This document shows positions 12,013 through 26,700 of a stretch of DNA of 64,000 bases, piece after piece. This stretch comes from Antedon mediterranea (Eukaryota > Echinodermata > Crinoidea > Comatulida > Antedonidae), in contig NC_092677.1 of the NCBI RefSeq assembly GCF_964355755.1, positions 14,902,601-14,966,600 on the forward strand. The letters run 5' to 3'. The translations under genes were made by a program, and so were the position numbers. The notes beneath the pieces are model-generated. The model made no database searches. It saw only the letters and a program-made list of their open reading frames with translations, and had not been told where the DNA came from. How positions within the stretch are numbered: position 1 is the stretch's first letter; every line of letters begins with the position of its first letter.

Positions 12013-12802
12013 TCTTGGACTACCTAAGGCATGTGGTGCACCATAACCTTGTGTTGCTCTCTTGGCCTACCTAAGGCATGTGGTGCATCATAACCTTGTG
12101 TTGCTCCTTGGACTACCTAAGGCATGTGGTGCACCATAACCTTGTGTTGCTCCTTGGACTACCTAAGGCATGTGGTGCACCATAACCTTGTGTTGCTCCT
12201 TGGACTACCTAAGGCATGTGGTGCACCATAACCTTGTGTTGCTCCTTGGACTACCTAAGGCATGTGGTGCACCATAACCTTGTGTTGCTCCTTGGACTAC
12301 CTAAGGCATGTGGTGCACCATAACCTTGTGTTGCTCCTTGGACTACCTAAGGCATGTGGTGCACCATAACCTTGTGTTGCTCCTTGGACTACCTAAGGCA
12401 TGTGGTGCACCATAACCTTGTGTTGCTCTCTTGGACTACCTAAGGCATGTGGTGCACCATAACCTTGTGTTGCTCCTTGGACTACCTAAGGCATGTGGTG
12501 CACCATAACCTTGTGTTGCTCCTTGGACTACCTAAGGCATGTGGTGCACCATAACCTTGTGTTGCTCTCTTGGACTACCTAAGGCATGTGGTGCACCATA
12601 ACCTTGTGTTGCTCCTTGGACTACCTAAGGCATGTGGTGCACCATAACCTTGTTTTGCTCTCTTGGACTACCTAAGGCATGTGGTGCACCATAACCTTGT
12701 GTTGCTCTCTTGGACTACCTAAGGCATGTGGTGCACCATAACCTTGTGTTGCTCCTTGGACTACCTAAGGCATGTGGTGCACCATAACCTTGTGTTGCTC
12801 CC
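12013..12802. repeat. 46-48-bp minisatellite, about 17 copies
   Basis: Head-to-tail units begin CTTGGACTACCTAAGGC and end AACCTTGTGTTGCTC. Most copies are identical; they differ mainly by a CT insertion (CTCC versus CTCTC). Each unit contains the palindrome GGTGCACC. The uniformity indicates recent expansion or gene conversion. Confidence 0.96.
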
Positions 12803-13831
12803 AGGGCCTGAATTGTAGTATTAGCGGCTATTCAATACCTGAATCATCTGTTAAAATGTCATGTTTAACTAAATTTTTTTATTCCACACTTTCATTTCAA
12901 AAGATATAAATAATATAAACTGACATTTTCTGGTTTATTTTAACATTTGACTGAAAGTTATGTATCTTTCTCTACAGATGTTTGTGAAAAAATTATATAA
13001 GGATAAGGATATATCTAATATGTACAATTTGCTAACCACATATTGATTGTGTGTGTATTGTTCACCATCATCATGTAACATTTGCTATTGTTAAGCCACA
13101 TTGATATTATAATATGTATTGTGCATGTGAGGTTCAGTCTTAGAAGACGTCTATGGAAATGAACAAATCAATAATGCACAAACACAATGGTACTGTAAAT
13201 TGTAAAAAATGGATATGGATGTAAACATGTATTTTGCTTTTTGCATAGCTGGTTATGCAAGTTCTTCTGGAATTTCTGGCACTTTAACCTTTGAACCTTG
13301 GAAGCCCCCCTTTCTCCCAGCCTAAAGTTGCTCACTCCACTAGCAAAAACATAATAAAGTTACTGGATTTGTTCTTTAGTTCCCCTCACACCTTCTAAAT
13401 CAATTTTCTAGTTAACCCAGGATATTTTTTTTCTAGGAATTATATGTTATATATTTATATATATTATATATTTTAAGTTCTGGTGTCATAGAATAAAAAA
13501 TTACCATTTATAAAGACTCTGAAGCCATCTCTAAACACACAAAACTCATATTTAAGAACTATAGCATCATATTTTCTGTATTCCTTTAAGATTGGTAAGA
13601 TATATTCGTCATTAAATGTGTTATGCTGAATTATATACCACCATGGTAGTTAAAAAGCTTCTCTAGTTACAACCATTCTCTTCTGAGAATATCTGTTCTA
13701 ATATATTTCTTGACTGTGTCTTAAATGTTGCATAATCTCCAGGTCACTTTTAGTGATACGTTCGAACAAATGCATCAATTATTTATTATATTATTATCAT
13801 CATAACATAGAATCAATGTTTTTTCGACATA
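12803..13831. other. Unique AT-rich DNA, no gene seen
   Basis: No convincing splice-bounded reading frame, RNA gene or repeat was recognised on either strand. Confidence 0.5.
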
Positions 13832-14200
13832 TTAAAGGTGTATTGTCCTCCTGAAAAAATAATTCTTAACATTTTTTGACTGAATATGCCATTTTACTGT
13901 CACATTAAATAGTTATCCGCTATGACCAAAAGTTGGATTGAAAAAAATGTATTTAACTGGAAAAAAACTGTAATTTAAAGCAAAAATCAGTCAAATTGGC
14001 TGCCAGCCAACAGGTTGTTTGTTGAATTTAACCATTTATTAAAGAATATCATTTTATGACTGAACAAATTATTATTTTTCTTTTTTTTTCTATAGAAGTG
14101 ATTAACTTTATTAAAACTACAAAATAACCTATAGTATTCAAAGTCTGATTTAATTAATCTTCATTTTTCAAGTTTTTGGGGGACAATACAATATCTTTAA
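13832..14200. mobile_element. MITE family B, copy 1 (369 bp)
   Basis: Inverted ends TTAAAGGTGTATTGTCC and GGACAATACAATATCTTTAA. Related copies at 42168-42513, 60852-61144 and the right window edge share the ends and internal words such as TCAAAGTCTGATTTAAT and CTGCCAGCCAA. All three complete copies have TTAA at both outer ends, so the target duplication is TTAA (piggyBac-like) or the TA inside it (mariner-like). Confidence 0.85.
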
Positions 14201-14509
14201 GCGACTCCCTTCTATTTTAGTTATATCATGGACGAATAATAACTAATTCCTCCATGGTTATATGAAGGAGCTGAATTATTAGCATTTCTTAACCAAGCAT
14301 TCCTCTCTCCAGACTAGACAATCACAATATGTTTGGTAACAGTTCCACTCAAAGAAACAGAAGTCTAAATATCATACAGTATTGAGTTAGGAAATAAAGA
14401 CTTTAGTATAAGAATTTTAAAGTCATACAATTGTCTCAAACATTCTGGGGTTCAGTTTCTTCAAATCAATAATCAAATTATCTATAATTCAAAGTGATTG
14501 GATTGTTAA
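14201..14509. other. Unique DNA, no feature seen
   Basis: Short stretch between a MITE and a GACA element. No gene or repeat was recognised. Confidence 0.5.
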
Positions 14510-15217
14510 CAAGGCCAACAGCCATTAAGTCGCGTGCTACAATGCATAGTGATACCGGACCGACAGACAAACAGACCGACCGACAGACAGACCGACAGAC
14601 AGACGGACCGACCGACATAGTGAACTATACTGACCGAAATTACTGAAAATGTTTAAAAATGTTGAAATGTTTAAAAACATTTATATTTTTTTAATTTACA
14701 CGTGCGTAGCCTGTCACTTTTGACGTGCTCGTATAACGTAATTTAGAGTTGAAAAGTAAGTCAAGAAAACAGAAATCAGGCAAAAAGAGTGCGCAATAAC
14801 ATTTAACGCGAAGTGCGCGCGCAAAAATCTGCGCACTCATGGCAATTTTGTAAACGCTTAAAATTGCCTGAAACGTACTCTTATTTCATCGAAAATAAAT
14901 TTTGAAAATTTTAAGCGCGCGTACGCATGCGTTACATGCGCTACACACGTAATTGTATTGCCATATGATGATTTATGCCCTGAAATTTATGAGTACCAAA
15001 TTTTATTTAATTGTGATTCATGGTTGTTAAGATATGATTACAAACGTGATTTCGTTAAATCGTGCGTAGACCGCGTAATTTTTTATTGCGCACCGTGAAA
15101 ACATAACCACATCGATTCCTGGCCATAAGGAATATTCTGTGAAAAATTGACTTAGCTAGATTAAACTGATATCAAGATAAGGTCATAAAGCGATAAAACG
15201 CATAGTGATACCGGACC

Positions 15218-15256
<39 letters not shown>

Positions 15257-15320
15257 CGACAGACAGACAGACAGACCGACCGACCGACATAGTGAACTAT
15301 AGAGTCGCTTCCACGCGACT
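14510..15320 (+). mobile_element. GACA-core element, long form 1 (811 bp)
   Basis: Same ends as the 134-bp form (CAAGGCCAACAGCC, CCACGCGACT), but with two GACA/GACC tracts, each introduced by GATACCGGAC (about 14551-14617 and 15209-15290). They flank a roughly 550-bp middle rich in CG-containing words (GTGCGCGC, GCGCGCGTACGCATGCG). The subterminal GTCGCGTG is at 14529-14536 and CACGCGAC at 15312-15319. The right flank is satellite, the left flank is not. No coding capacity. Confidence 0.85.
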
Positions 15321-16933
15321 AAAAATGCTACCTTTAAGTAACAAAATGTAACAGCATCAGCTCTTCAGATTAAAATTAACACTGATGAATTTAGAAAAGG
15401 AAAGTAGCAATAAAAGAGAAGGAATTTGTAACAAATGGGTTAAAAAATATACTAAAAAAAGGTATTTCTTATTTTATTTAAAAAATCATGAGTCCTTAAT
15501 TGCCTAAGTCACACAGCTGACTTAGGCAGAAACACAAAAAACGATCTGAGCATGTGCAAATGTATATAAAAGCACTCAGATAATGTACAGAGGGCAGTAT
15601 AATGATATAAGAAGTGAGTTAGGCAGATCATAAATCAGCTCCCCTTAATTGCCTAAGTCACACAGCTGACTTAGGCAGAAACACAAAAAATATAGTATAT
15701 TGATATAAGCAGTGAGTTAGGCAGATCATAAGTCAGCTCTTCTTAATTGCCTAAGTCACACAGCTGACTTGGGCAGAAACACAAAAAATATAGTATATTG
15801 ATATAAGCAGCGAGTTAGGCAGAAAAACACAAAAAAATTTTGTCTTAGACAATTTTGTTATGAGGCTGTCGATATCATCTATATACAAAAAATCCTACCT
15901 TTAAGTAACAAAATTTAATAGCATCAGCTCTTCAGTTTAAAATTAACACTGATGAATTTAGAAAAGGATCGGAAAGTAGCAATAAAAGAGAAAAAATTTG
16001 TAACAAATGGGTTAGAAAATATACTATAAAAATGTATTTCTTATTTTATTTAAAAAATCATGAGTCCTTAATTGCCTAAGTCACACAGCTGACTTAGGCA
16101 GAAACACAAAAAAAACGATCTGAGCATGTGCAAATGTATATAAAAGCACTCAGATAATGTACAGAGGGCAGTATAATGATATAAGCAGTGAGTTAGGCAG
16201 ATCATAAGTCAGCTCTCCTTAATTGCCTAAGTCACACAGCTGACTTAGGCAGAAACACAAAAAATATAGTATATTGATATAAGCAGTGAGTTAGGCAGAT
16301 CATAAGTCAGCTCTCCTTAATTGCCTAAGTCACACAGCTGACTTGGGCAGAAACACAAAAAATATAGTATATTGATATAAGCAGTGAGTTAGGCAGAAAA
16401 ACAAAAACAAAATTATGTCTTAGACACCTTTGTTATGAGGCTGTCGATATCATCTATATACAAAAAATGCTACCTTTATGTAACAAAATTTAATAGCATC
16501 AGCTCTTCAGATTAAAATTAACACTGATGAATTTAGAAAAGGAAAGTAGCAATAAAAGAGAAAGAATTTGTAACAAATGGGTTAAAAAATATACTATAAA
16601 AATGTATTTCTTATTTTATTTAAAAAATTATGAGTCCTTAATTGCCTAAGTCACACAGCTGACTTAGGCAGAAACACAAAAAATGATCTGAGCATGTGCA
16701 AATGTATATAAAAGCACTCCGATAATGTACAGAGGGCAGTATAATGATATAAGCAGTGAGTTAGGCAGATCATAAGTCAGCTCCCCTTAATTGCCTAAGT
16801 CACACAGCTGACTTAGGCAGAAACACAAAAAATATAGTATATTGATATAAGCGGTGAGTTAGGCAGAAAAACAAAACAAAATTATGTCTTAGACACTTTT
16901 GTTATGAGGCTGTCGATATCATCTATATACAAA
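15321..16933. repeat. Satellite array, middle block
   Basis: Same leader and 98-bp subrepeats as the left block. It begins inside a unit at AAAAATGCTACC and ends at CTATATACAAA, both at the same A-run, where GACA elements adjoin on each side. Confidence 0.95.
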
Positions 16934-17761
16934 CAAGGCCAACAGCCATTAAGTCGCGTGCTACAATGCATAGTTATACCGGACAGACAGACCGACAGAC
17001 AAACCGACAGACAGACCGACAGACAGACCGACAGACCGCCAGACAGACAGACCGACCGACCGACATAGTGAACTATACTGACCGAAATTACTGGACATGT
17101 TTAAAAATGTTGAAATGTTTAAAAACATTTATATTTTTTTAATTTACACGTGCGTAGCCTGTCACTTTCGACGTGCTCGTATAACGTAATTTCGAGTTGA
17201 AAAGTAAGTCAAGAAAACAGAAATCGGGCAAAAGGAGTGCGCAATAACATTTAACGCGCAGTGCGCGCGCAAAAATATGCGCACTCATGGCAATTTTGTA
17301 AACGCTTAAAATTGCCTGAAATGTACTCTTATTTCATCGAAAATAAATTTTGAAAATTTTAAGCGCGCGTACGCATGCGTTACATGCGCTACGCACGTAA
17401 TTGTATTGCCATATGATGATTTATGCCCTGAAATTTATGAGTATCAAAATTTATTTAATTGTGATTCATGGTTGTGAAGATATGATTACAAACGTGATTT
17501 CGTTAAATCGTGCGTAGACCGCGTAATTTTTTATTGCGCACCGTGAAAACATAACCGGACCACATTGATTCCTGGCCATAAGGAATATACTGTGAAAAAT
17601 TGACCTAGCTAGATTAAACTGATATCAAGATAAGGTCAGAAAGCGATAAAACGCATAGTAATACCGGACCGACAGACAGACAGACAGACCGACAGACAGA
17701 CCGACAGACAGACCGACCAACCGACCGACATAGTGAACTATAGAGTCGCTTCCACGCGACT
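16934..17761 (+). mobile_element. GACA-core element, long form 2 (828 bp)
   Basis: Near-identical to the 14510 copy, with slightly different microsatellite lengths. It interrupts a satellite unit between CTATATACAAA and AAAAATGTTACC. Compared with intact units the insertion adds two A residues, a possible AA target duplication. Confidence 0.9.
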
Positions 17762-20700
17762 AAAAATGTTACCTTTAAGTAACAAAATGTAACAGCATCA
17801 GCTCTTCAGATTAAAATTAACACTGATGAATTTAGAAAAGGAAAGTAGCAATAAAAGAGAAAGAATTTGTAACAACTGGGTTAAAAAATATACTATAAAA
17901 ATGTATTTCTTATTTTATTAAAAAAATCATGAGTCCTTAATTGCCTAAGTCACACAGCTGACTTAGGCAGAAACACAAAAAACGATCTGAGCATGTGCAA
18001 ATGTATATAAAAGCACTCCGATAATGTAAAGAGGGCAGTATAATGATATAAGCAGTGAGTTAGGCAGATCATAAGTCAGCTCTCCTTAATTGCCTAAGTC
18101 ACACAGCTGACTTGGGCAGAAACACAAAAAATATAGTATATTGATATAAGCAGTGAGTTAGGCAGAAAAACACAAAAAAATTATGTCTTAGACAATTTTG
18201 TTATGAGGCTGTCGATATCATCTATATACAAAAAATCCTACCTTTAAGTAACAAAATTTAATAGCATCAGCTCTTCAGATTAAAATTAACACTGATGAAT
18301 TTAGAAAAGTATCGGAAAGTAGCAATAAAAGAGAAAAAACTTGTAACAAATGGGTTAAAAAATAAACTATTAAAATGTATTTCTTATTTTATTTAAAAAA
18401 TCATGAATCCTTAATTGCCTAAGTCACACAGCTGACTTAGGCAGAAACACAAAAAAAACGATCTGAGCATGTGCAAATGTATAAAAAAGCACTCAGATAA
18501 TGTACAGAGGGCAGTATAATGATATAAGCAGCGAGTTAGGCAGATCATAAGTCAGCTCTCCTTAATTGCCTAAGTCACACAGCTGACTTAGGCAGAAACA
18601 CAAAAAATATAGTATATTGATATAAGCAGTGAGTTAGGCAGATCATAAGTCAGCTCTCCTTAATTGCCTAAGTCACACAGCTGACTTGGGCAGAAACACA
18701 AAAAATATAGTATTTTGATATAAGCAGTGAGTTAGGCAGATCATAAGTCAGCTCTCCTTAATTGCCTAAGTCACACAGCTGACTTGGCCAGAAACACACA
18801 AAATATAGTATATTGATATAAGCAGTGAGTTAGGCAGAAAAACAAAAACAAAATTATGTCTTAGACACCTTTGTTATGAGGCTGTCGATATCATCTATAT
18901 ACAAAAAAATGCTACCTTTATTTAACAAAATTTAATAGCATCAGCTCTTCAGATTAAAATTAACACTGATGAATTTAGAAAAGGAACGTAGCAATAAAAG
19001 AGAAAGAATTTGTAACAAATGGGTTAAAAAATATGCTATAAAAATGTATTTCTTATTTTATTTAAAAAAATCATGAGTCTCCTCTCCTTAATTGCCTAAG
19101 TCACAAAGCTGACTTAGGCAGAAACACAAAAAAACGATCTGAGCATGTGCAAATGTATATAAAAGCACTCAGATAATGTACAGAGGGCAGTATAATAATA
19201 TAAGCAGTGAGTTAGGCAGATCATAAGTCAGCTCCCCTTAATTGCCTAAGTCACACAGCTGACTTAGGCAGAAACACAAAAAATATAGTATATTGATATA
19301 AGCAGTGAGTTAGGCAGATCATAAGTCAGCTCTTCTTAATTGCCTAAGTCACACAGCTGACTTGGGCAGAAACACAAAAAATATAGTATATTGATATAAG
19401 CAGTGAGTTAGGCAGAAAAAAAAATTATGTCTTAGACACTTTTGTTATGAGGCTGTCGATATCATCTATATACAAAAAATGCTACCTTTAAGTAACAAAA
19501 TGTAACAGCATCAGCTCTTCAGATTAAAATTAACACTGATGAATTTAGAAAAGAAAAGTAGCAGTAAAAGAGAAAGAATTTTTAACAACTGGGTTAAAAA
19601 ATATACTATAAAAATGTATTTCTTATTTTATTTAAGAAATCATGAGTCCTTAATTGCCTAAGTCACACAGCTGACTTAGGCAGAAACACAAAAAACGATT
19701 TGAGCATGTTCATATGTATATAAAAGCACTCAGATAATGTACAGAGGGAAGTATAATGATATAAGCAGTGAGTTAGGCAGATCATAAATCAGCTCCCCTT
19801 AATTGCCTAAGTCACACAGCTGACTTGGGCAGAAACACAAAAAATATAGTATATTGATATAAGCAGTGGGTTAGGCAGAAAAACAAAAACAAAATTATGT
19901 CTTAGACACTTTTGTTATGAGGCTGTCGATATCATCTATATACAAAAAATGCTACCTTTATTTAACAAAATTTAATAGCATCAGCTCTTCAGATTAAAAT
20001 TAACACTGATGAATTTATAAAAGGAAAGTAGCAATAAAAGAGAAAGAATTTGTAACAAATGGGTTAAAAAATATACTATAAAAATGTATTTCTTATTTTA
20101 TTTAAGAAATCATGAGTCCTTAATTGCCTAAGTCACACAGCTGACTTAGGCAGAAACACAAAAAACGATCTGAGCATGTGCAAATGTATATAAAAGCACT
20201 CAGATAATGTACAGAGGGAAGTATAATGATATAAGCAGTGAGTTAGGCAGATCATAAATCAGCTCCCCTTAATTGCCTAAGTCACACAGCTGACAATTTT
20301 GTTATGAGGCTGTCGATATCATCTATATACAAAAAATCCTACCTTTAAGTAACAAAATTTAATAGCATCAACTCTTCAGTTTAAAATTAACACTGATGAA
20401 TTTAGAAAAGGATCGGAAAGTAGCAATAAAAGAGAAAAAATTTGTAACAAATGGGTTAAAAAATATACTATAAAAATGTATTTCTTATTTTATTTAAAAA
20501 ATCATGAGTCCTTGATTGCCTAAGTCACACAGCTGACTTAGGCAGAAACACAAAAAACGATCTGAGCATGTGCAAATGTATATAAAAGCACTCCGATAAT
20601 GTACAGAGGGCAGTATAATGATATAAGCAGTGAGTTAGGCAGATCATAAGTCAGCTCCCCTTAATTGCCTAAGTCACACAGCTGACTTAGGCAGAAACAC

Positions 20701-23700
20701 AAAGAATATAGTATATTGATATAAGCAGGGAGTTAGGCAGATCATAAGTCAGCTCTTCTTAATTGCCTAAGTCACACAGCTGACTTGGGCAGAAACACAA
20801 AAAATATAGTATATTGATATAAGCAGTGAGTTAGGCAGAAAAACAAAACGAAAATTATGTCTTAGACACTTTTGTTATGAGGCTGTCGATATCATCTATA
20901 TACAAAAAATGCTACCTTTAAGTAACAAAATGTAACAGCATCAGCTCTTCAGATTAAAATTAACACTGATGAATTTAGAAAAGGAAAGTAGCAATAAAAG
21001 AGAAAGAATTTGTAACAAATGGGTTAAAAAATATACTATAAAAATGTATTTCTTATTTTATTAAAAAAATCATGAGTCCTTAATTGCCTAAGTCACACAG
21101 CTGACTTAGGCAGAAACACAAAAAACGATCTGAGCATGTGCAAATGTATATAAAAGCACTCAGATAATGTACAGAGGGCAGTATAATGATATAAGCAGCG
21201 AGTTAGGCAGATCATAAATCAGCTCCCCTTAATTGCCTAAGTCACACAGCTGACATGGGCAGAAACACAAAAAAATATAGTATATTGATATAAGCAGTGA
21301 GTTAGGCAGAAAAACACAAAAAAATTATGTCTTAGACACTTTTGTTATGAGGCTGTCGATATCATCTATATACAAAAAATCCTACCTTTAAGTAACAAAA
21401 TGTAACAGCATCAGCTCTTCAGATTAAAATTAACACTGATGAATTTAGAAAAGGAAAGTAGCAATAAAAGAGAAAGAATTTGTAACAAATGGGTTAAAAA
21501 ATATACTAAAAAAATGTATTTCTTATTTTATTTAAAAAATCATGAGTCCTTAATTGCCTAAGTCACACAGCTGACTTAGGCAGAAACACAAAAAACGATC
21601 TGAGCATGTGCAAATGTATATAAAAGCACTCCGATAATGTACAGAGGGCAGTATAATGATATAAGCAGTGAGTTAGGCAGATCATAAATACGCTCCCCTT
21701 AATTGCCTAAGTCACACAGCTGACTTAGGCAGAAACACAAAAAATATAGTATATTGATATAAGCAGTGAGTTAGGCAGATCATAAGTCAGCTCTTCTTAA
21801 TTGCCTAAGTCACACAGCTGACTTGGGAAGAAACACAAAAAATATAGTATATTGATATAAGCAGTGAGTTAGGCAGAAAAACAAAAAAAAATTTTGTCTT
21901 AGACAATTTTGTTATGAGGCTGTCGATATCATCTATATACAAAAAATCCTACCTTTAAGTAACAAAATTTAATAGCATCAGCTCTTCAGTTTAAAATTAA
22001 CACTGATGAATTTAGAAAAGGATCGGAAAGTAGCAATAAAAGAGAAAAAATTTGTAACAAATGGGTTAAAAAATATACTATAAAAATGTATTTCTTATTT
22101 TATTTAAAAAATCATGAGTCCTTGATTGCCTAAGTCACACAGCTGACTTAGGCAGAAACACAAAAAACGATCTGAGCATGTGCAAATGTATATAAAAGCA
22201 CTCCGATAATGTACAGAGGGCAGTATAATGATATAAGCAGTGAGTTAGGCAGATCATAAGTCAGCTCCCCTTAATTGCCTAAGTCACACAGCTGACTTAG
22301 GCAGAAACACAAAGAATATAGTATATTGATATAAGCAGTGAGTTAGGCAGATCATAAGTCAGCTCTTCTTAATTGCCTAAGTCACACAGCTGACTTGGGC
22401 AGAAACACAAAAAATATAGTATATTGATATAAGCAGTGAGTTAGGCAGAAAAACAAAACGAAAATTATGTCTTAGACACTTTTGTTATGAGGCTGTCGAT
22501 ATCATCTATATACAAAAAATGCTACCTTTAAGTAACAAAATGTAACAGCATCAGCTCTTCAGATTAAAATTAACACTGATGAATTTAGAAAAGGAAAGTA
22601 GCAATAAAAGAGAAAGAATTTGTAACAAATGGGTTAAAAAATATACTATAAAAATGTATTTCTTATTTTATTAAAAAAATCATGAGTCCTTAATTGCCTA
22701 AGTCACACAGCTGACTTAGGCAGAAACACAAAAAACGATCTGAGCATGTGCAAATGTATATAAAAGCACTCCGATGATGTACAGAGGGCAGTATAATGAT
22801 ATAAGCAGTGAGTTAGGCAGATCATAAATCAGCTCCCCTTAATTGCCTAAGTCACACAGCTGACTTAGGCAGAAACACAAAAAATATAGTATATTGATAT
22901 AAGCAGTGAGTTAGGCAGAAAAACAAAACAAAAATTATGTCTTAGACACTTTTGTTATGAGGCTGTCGATATCATCTATATACAAAAAATGCTACCTTTA
23001 AGTAACAAAATGTAACAGCATCAGCTCTTCAGATTAAAATTAACACTGATGAATTTAGAAAAGGAAAGTAGCAATAAAAGAGAAAGAATTTGTAACAAAT
23101 GGGTTAAAAAATATACTATAAAAATGTATTTCTTATTTTATTAAAAAAATCATGAGTCCTTAATTGCCTAAGTCACACAGCTGACTTAGGCAGAAACACA
23201 AAAAACGATCTGAGCATGTGCAAATGTATATAAAAGCACTCAGATAATGTACAGAGGGCAGTATAATGATATAAGCAGCGAGTTAGGCAGATCATAAATC
23301 AGCTCCCCTTAATTGCCTAAGTCACACAGCTGACATGGGCAGAAACACAAAAAAATATAGTATATTGATATAAGCAGTGAGTTAGGCAGAAAAACACAAA
23401 AAAATTATGTCTTAGACACTTTTGTTATGAGGCTGTCGATATCATCTATTTACAAAAAATCCTACCTTTAAGTAACAAAATGTAACAGCATCAGCTCTTC
23501 AGATTAAAATTAACACTGATGAATTTAGAAAAGGAAAGTAGCAATAAAAGAGAAAGAATTTGTAACAAATGGGTTAAAAAATATACTAAAAAAATGTATT
23601 TCTTATTTTATTTAAAAAATCATGAGTCCTTAATTGCCTAAGTCACACAGCTGACTTAGGCAGAAACACAAAAAACGATCTGAGCATGTGCAAATGTATA

Positions 23701-26700
23701 TAAAAGCACTCCGATAATGTACAGAGGGCAGTATAATGATATAAGCAGTGAGTTAGGCAGATCATAAATACGCTCCCCTTAATTGCCTAAGTCACACAGC
23801 TGACTTAGGCAGAAACACAAAAAATATAGTATATTGATATAAGCAGTGAGTTAGGCAGATCATAAGTCAGCTCTTCTTAATTGCCTAAGTCACACAGCTG
23901 ACTTGGGAAGAAACACAAAAAATATAGTATATTGATATAAGCAGTAGGTTAGGCAGAAAAAAAAAAAAAAATGTTGTCTTAGACAATTTTGTTATGAGGC
24001 TGTCGATATCATCTATATACAAAAAATCCTACCTTTAAGTAACAAAATTTAATAGCATCAGCTCTTCAGTTTAAAATTAACACTGATGAATTTAGAAAAG
24101 GATCGGAAAGTAGCAATAAAAGAGAAAAAATTTGTAACAAATGGGTTAAAAAATATACTATAAAAATGTATTTCTTATTTTATTTAAAAAATCATGAGTC
24201 CTTGATTGCCTAAGTCACACAGCTGACTTAGGCAGAAACACAAAAAACGATCTGAGCATGTGCAAATGTATATAAAAGCACTCCGATAATGTACAGAGGG
24301 CAGTATAATGATATAAGCAGTGAGTTAGGCAGATCATAAGTCAGCTCCCCTTAATTGCCTAAGTCACACAGCTGACTTAGGCAGAAACACAAAGAATATA
24401 GTATATTGATATAAGCAGGGAGTTAGGCAGATCATAAGTCAGCTCTTCTTAATTGCCTAAGTCACACAGCTGACTTGGGCAGAAACACAAAAAATATAGT
24501 ATATTGATATAAGCAGTGAGTTAGGCAGAAAAACAAAACGAAAATTATGTCTTAGACACTTTTGTTATGAGGCTGTCGATATCATCTATATACAAAAAAT
24601 GCTACCTTTAAGTAACAAAATGTAACAGCATCAGCTCTTCAGATTAAAATTAACACTGATGAATTTAGAAAAGGAAAGTAGCAATAAAAGAGAAAGAATT
24701 TGTAACAAATGGGTTAAAAAATATACTATAAAAATGTATTTCTTATTTTATTAAAAAAATCATGAGTTCTTAATTGCCTAAGTCACACAGCTGACTTAGG
24801 CAGAAACACAAAAAACGATCTGAGCATGTGCAAATGTATATAAAAGCACTCAGATAATGTACAGAGGGCAGTATAATGATATAAGCAGCGAGTTAGGCAG
24901 ATCATAAGTCAGCTCTTCTTAATTGCCTAAGTCACACAGCTGACTTAGGCAGAAACACAAAAAATATAGTATATTGATATAAGCAGTGAGTTAGGCAGAT
25001 CATAAGTCAGCTCTCCTTAATTGCCTAAGTCACACAGCTGACTTGGGCAGAAACACAAAAAATATAGTATATTGATATAAGCAGTGAGTTAGGCAGATCA
25101 TAAGTCAGCTCTCCTTAATTGCCTAAGTCACACAGCTGACTTGGGCAGAAACACACAAAATATAGTATATTGATATAAGCAGTGAGTTAGGCAGAAAAAC
25201 AAAAACAAAATTATGTCTTAGACACCTTTGTTATGAGGCTGTCAATATCATCTATATACAAAAAAATGCTACCTTTATTTAACAAAATTTAATAGCATCA
25301 GCTCTTCAGATTAAAATTAACACTGATGAATTTAGAAAAGGAAAGTAGCAATAAAAGAGAAAGAATTTGTAACAAATGGGTTAAAAAATATACTATAAAA
25401 ATGTATTTCTTATTTTATTTAAGAAATCATTAGTCCTTAATTGCCTAAGTCACACAGCTGACTTAGGCAGAAACACAAAAAACGATCTGAGCATGTGCAA
25501 ATGTATATAAAAGCACTCAGATAATGTACAGAGGGAAGTATAATGATATAAGCAGTGAGTTAGGCAGATCATAAATCAGCTCCCCTTAATTGCCTAAGTC
25601 ACACAGCTGACTTAGGCAGAAACACAAAAAATATAGTATATTGATATAAGCAGTGAGTTAGGCAGATCATAAGTCAGCTCTTCTTAATTGCCTAAGTCAC
25701 ACAGCTGACTTGGGCAGAAACACAAAAAATATAGTATATTGATATAAGCAGTGAGTTAGGCAGAAAAAAAAATTATGTCTTAGACACTTTTGTTATGAGG
25801 CTGTCGATATCATCTATATACAAAAAATGCTACCTTTAAGTAACAAAATGTAACAGCATCAGCTCTTCAGATTAAAATTAACACTGATGAATTTAGAAAA
25901 GGAAAGTAGCAGTAAAAGAGAAAGAATTTTAACAACTGGGTTAAAAAATATACTATAAAAATTTATTTCTTATTTTATTTAAAAAATCATGAGTCTTTAA
26001 TTGCCTAAGTCACACAGCTGACTTAGGCAGAAACACAAAAAACGATCTGAGCATGTGCAAATGTATATCAAATCACTCAGATAATGTACAGAGGGAAGTA
26101 TAATGATATAAGCAGTGAGTTAGGCAGATCATAAATCAGCTCCCCTTAATTGCCTAAGTCACACAGCTGACTTAGGCAGAAACACAAAAAATATAGTATA
26201 TTGATATAAGCAGTGAGTTAGGCAGATCATAAGTCAGCTCTTCTTAATTGCCTAAGTCACACAGCTGACTTGGGCAGAAACACAAAAAATATAGTATATT
26301 GATATAAGCAGTGAGTTAGGCAGAAAAACAAAAACAAAATTATGTCTTAGACACTTTTGTTATGAGGCTGTCGATATCATCTATATACAAAAAATGCTAC
26401 CTTTATTTAACAAAATTTAATAGCATCAGCTCTTCAGATTAAAATTAACACTGATGAATTTAGAAAAGGAAAGTAGCAATAAAAGAGAAAGAATTTGTAA
26501 CAAATGGGTTAAAAAATATACTATAAAAATGTATTTCTTATTTTATTAAAAAAATCATGAGTCCTTAATTGCCTAAGTCACACAGCTGACTTAGGCAGAA
26601 ACACAAAAAACGATCTGAGCATGTGCAAATGTATATAAAAGCACTCCGATGATGTACAGAGGGCAGTATAATGATATAAGCAGTGAGTTAGGCAGATCAT

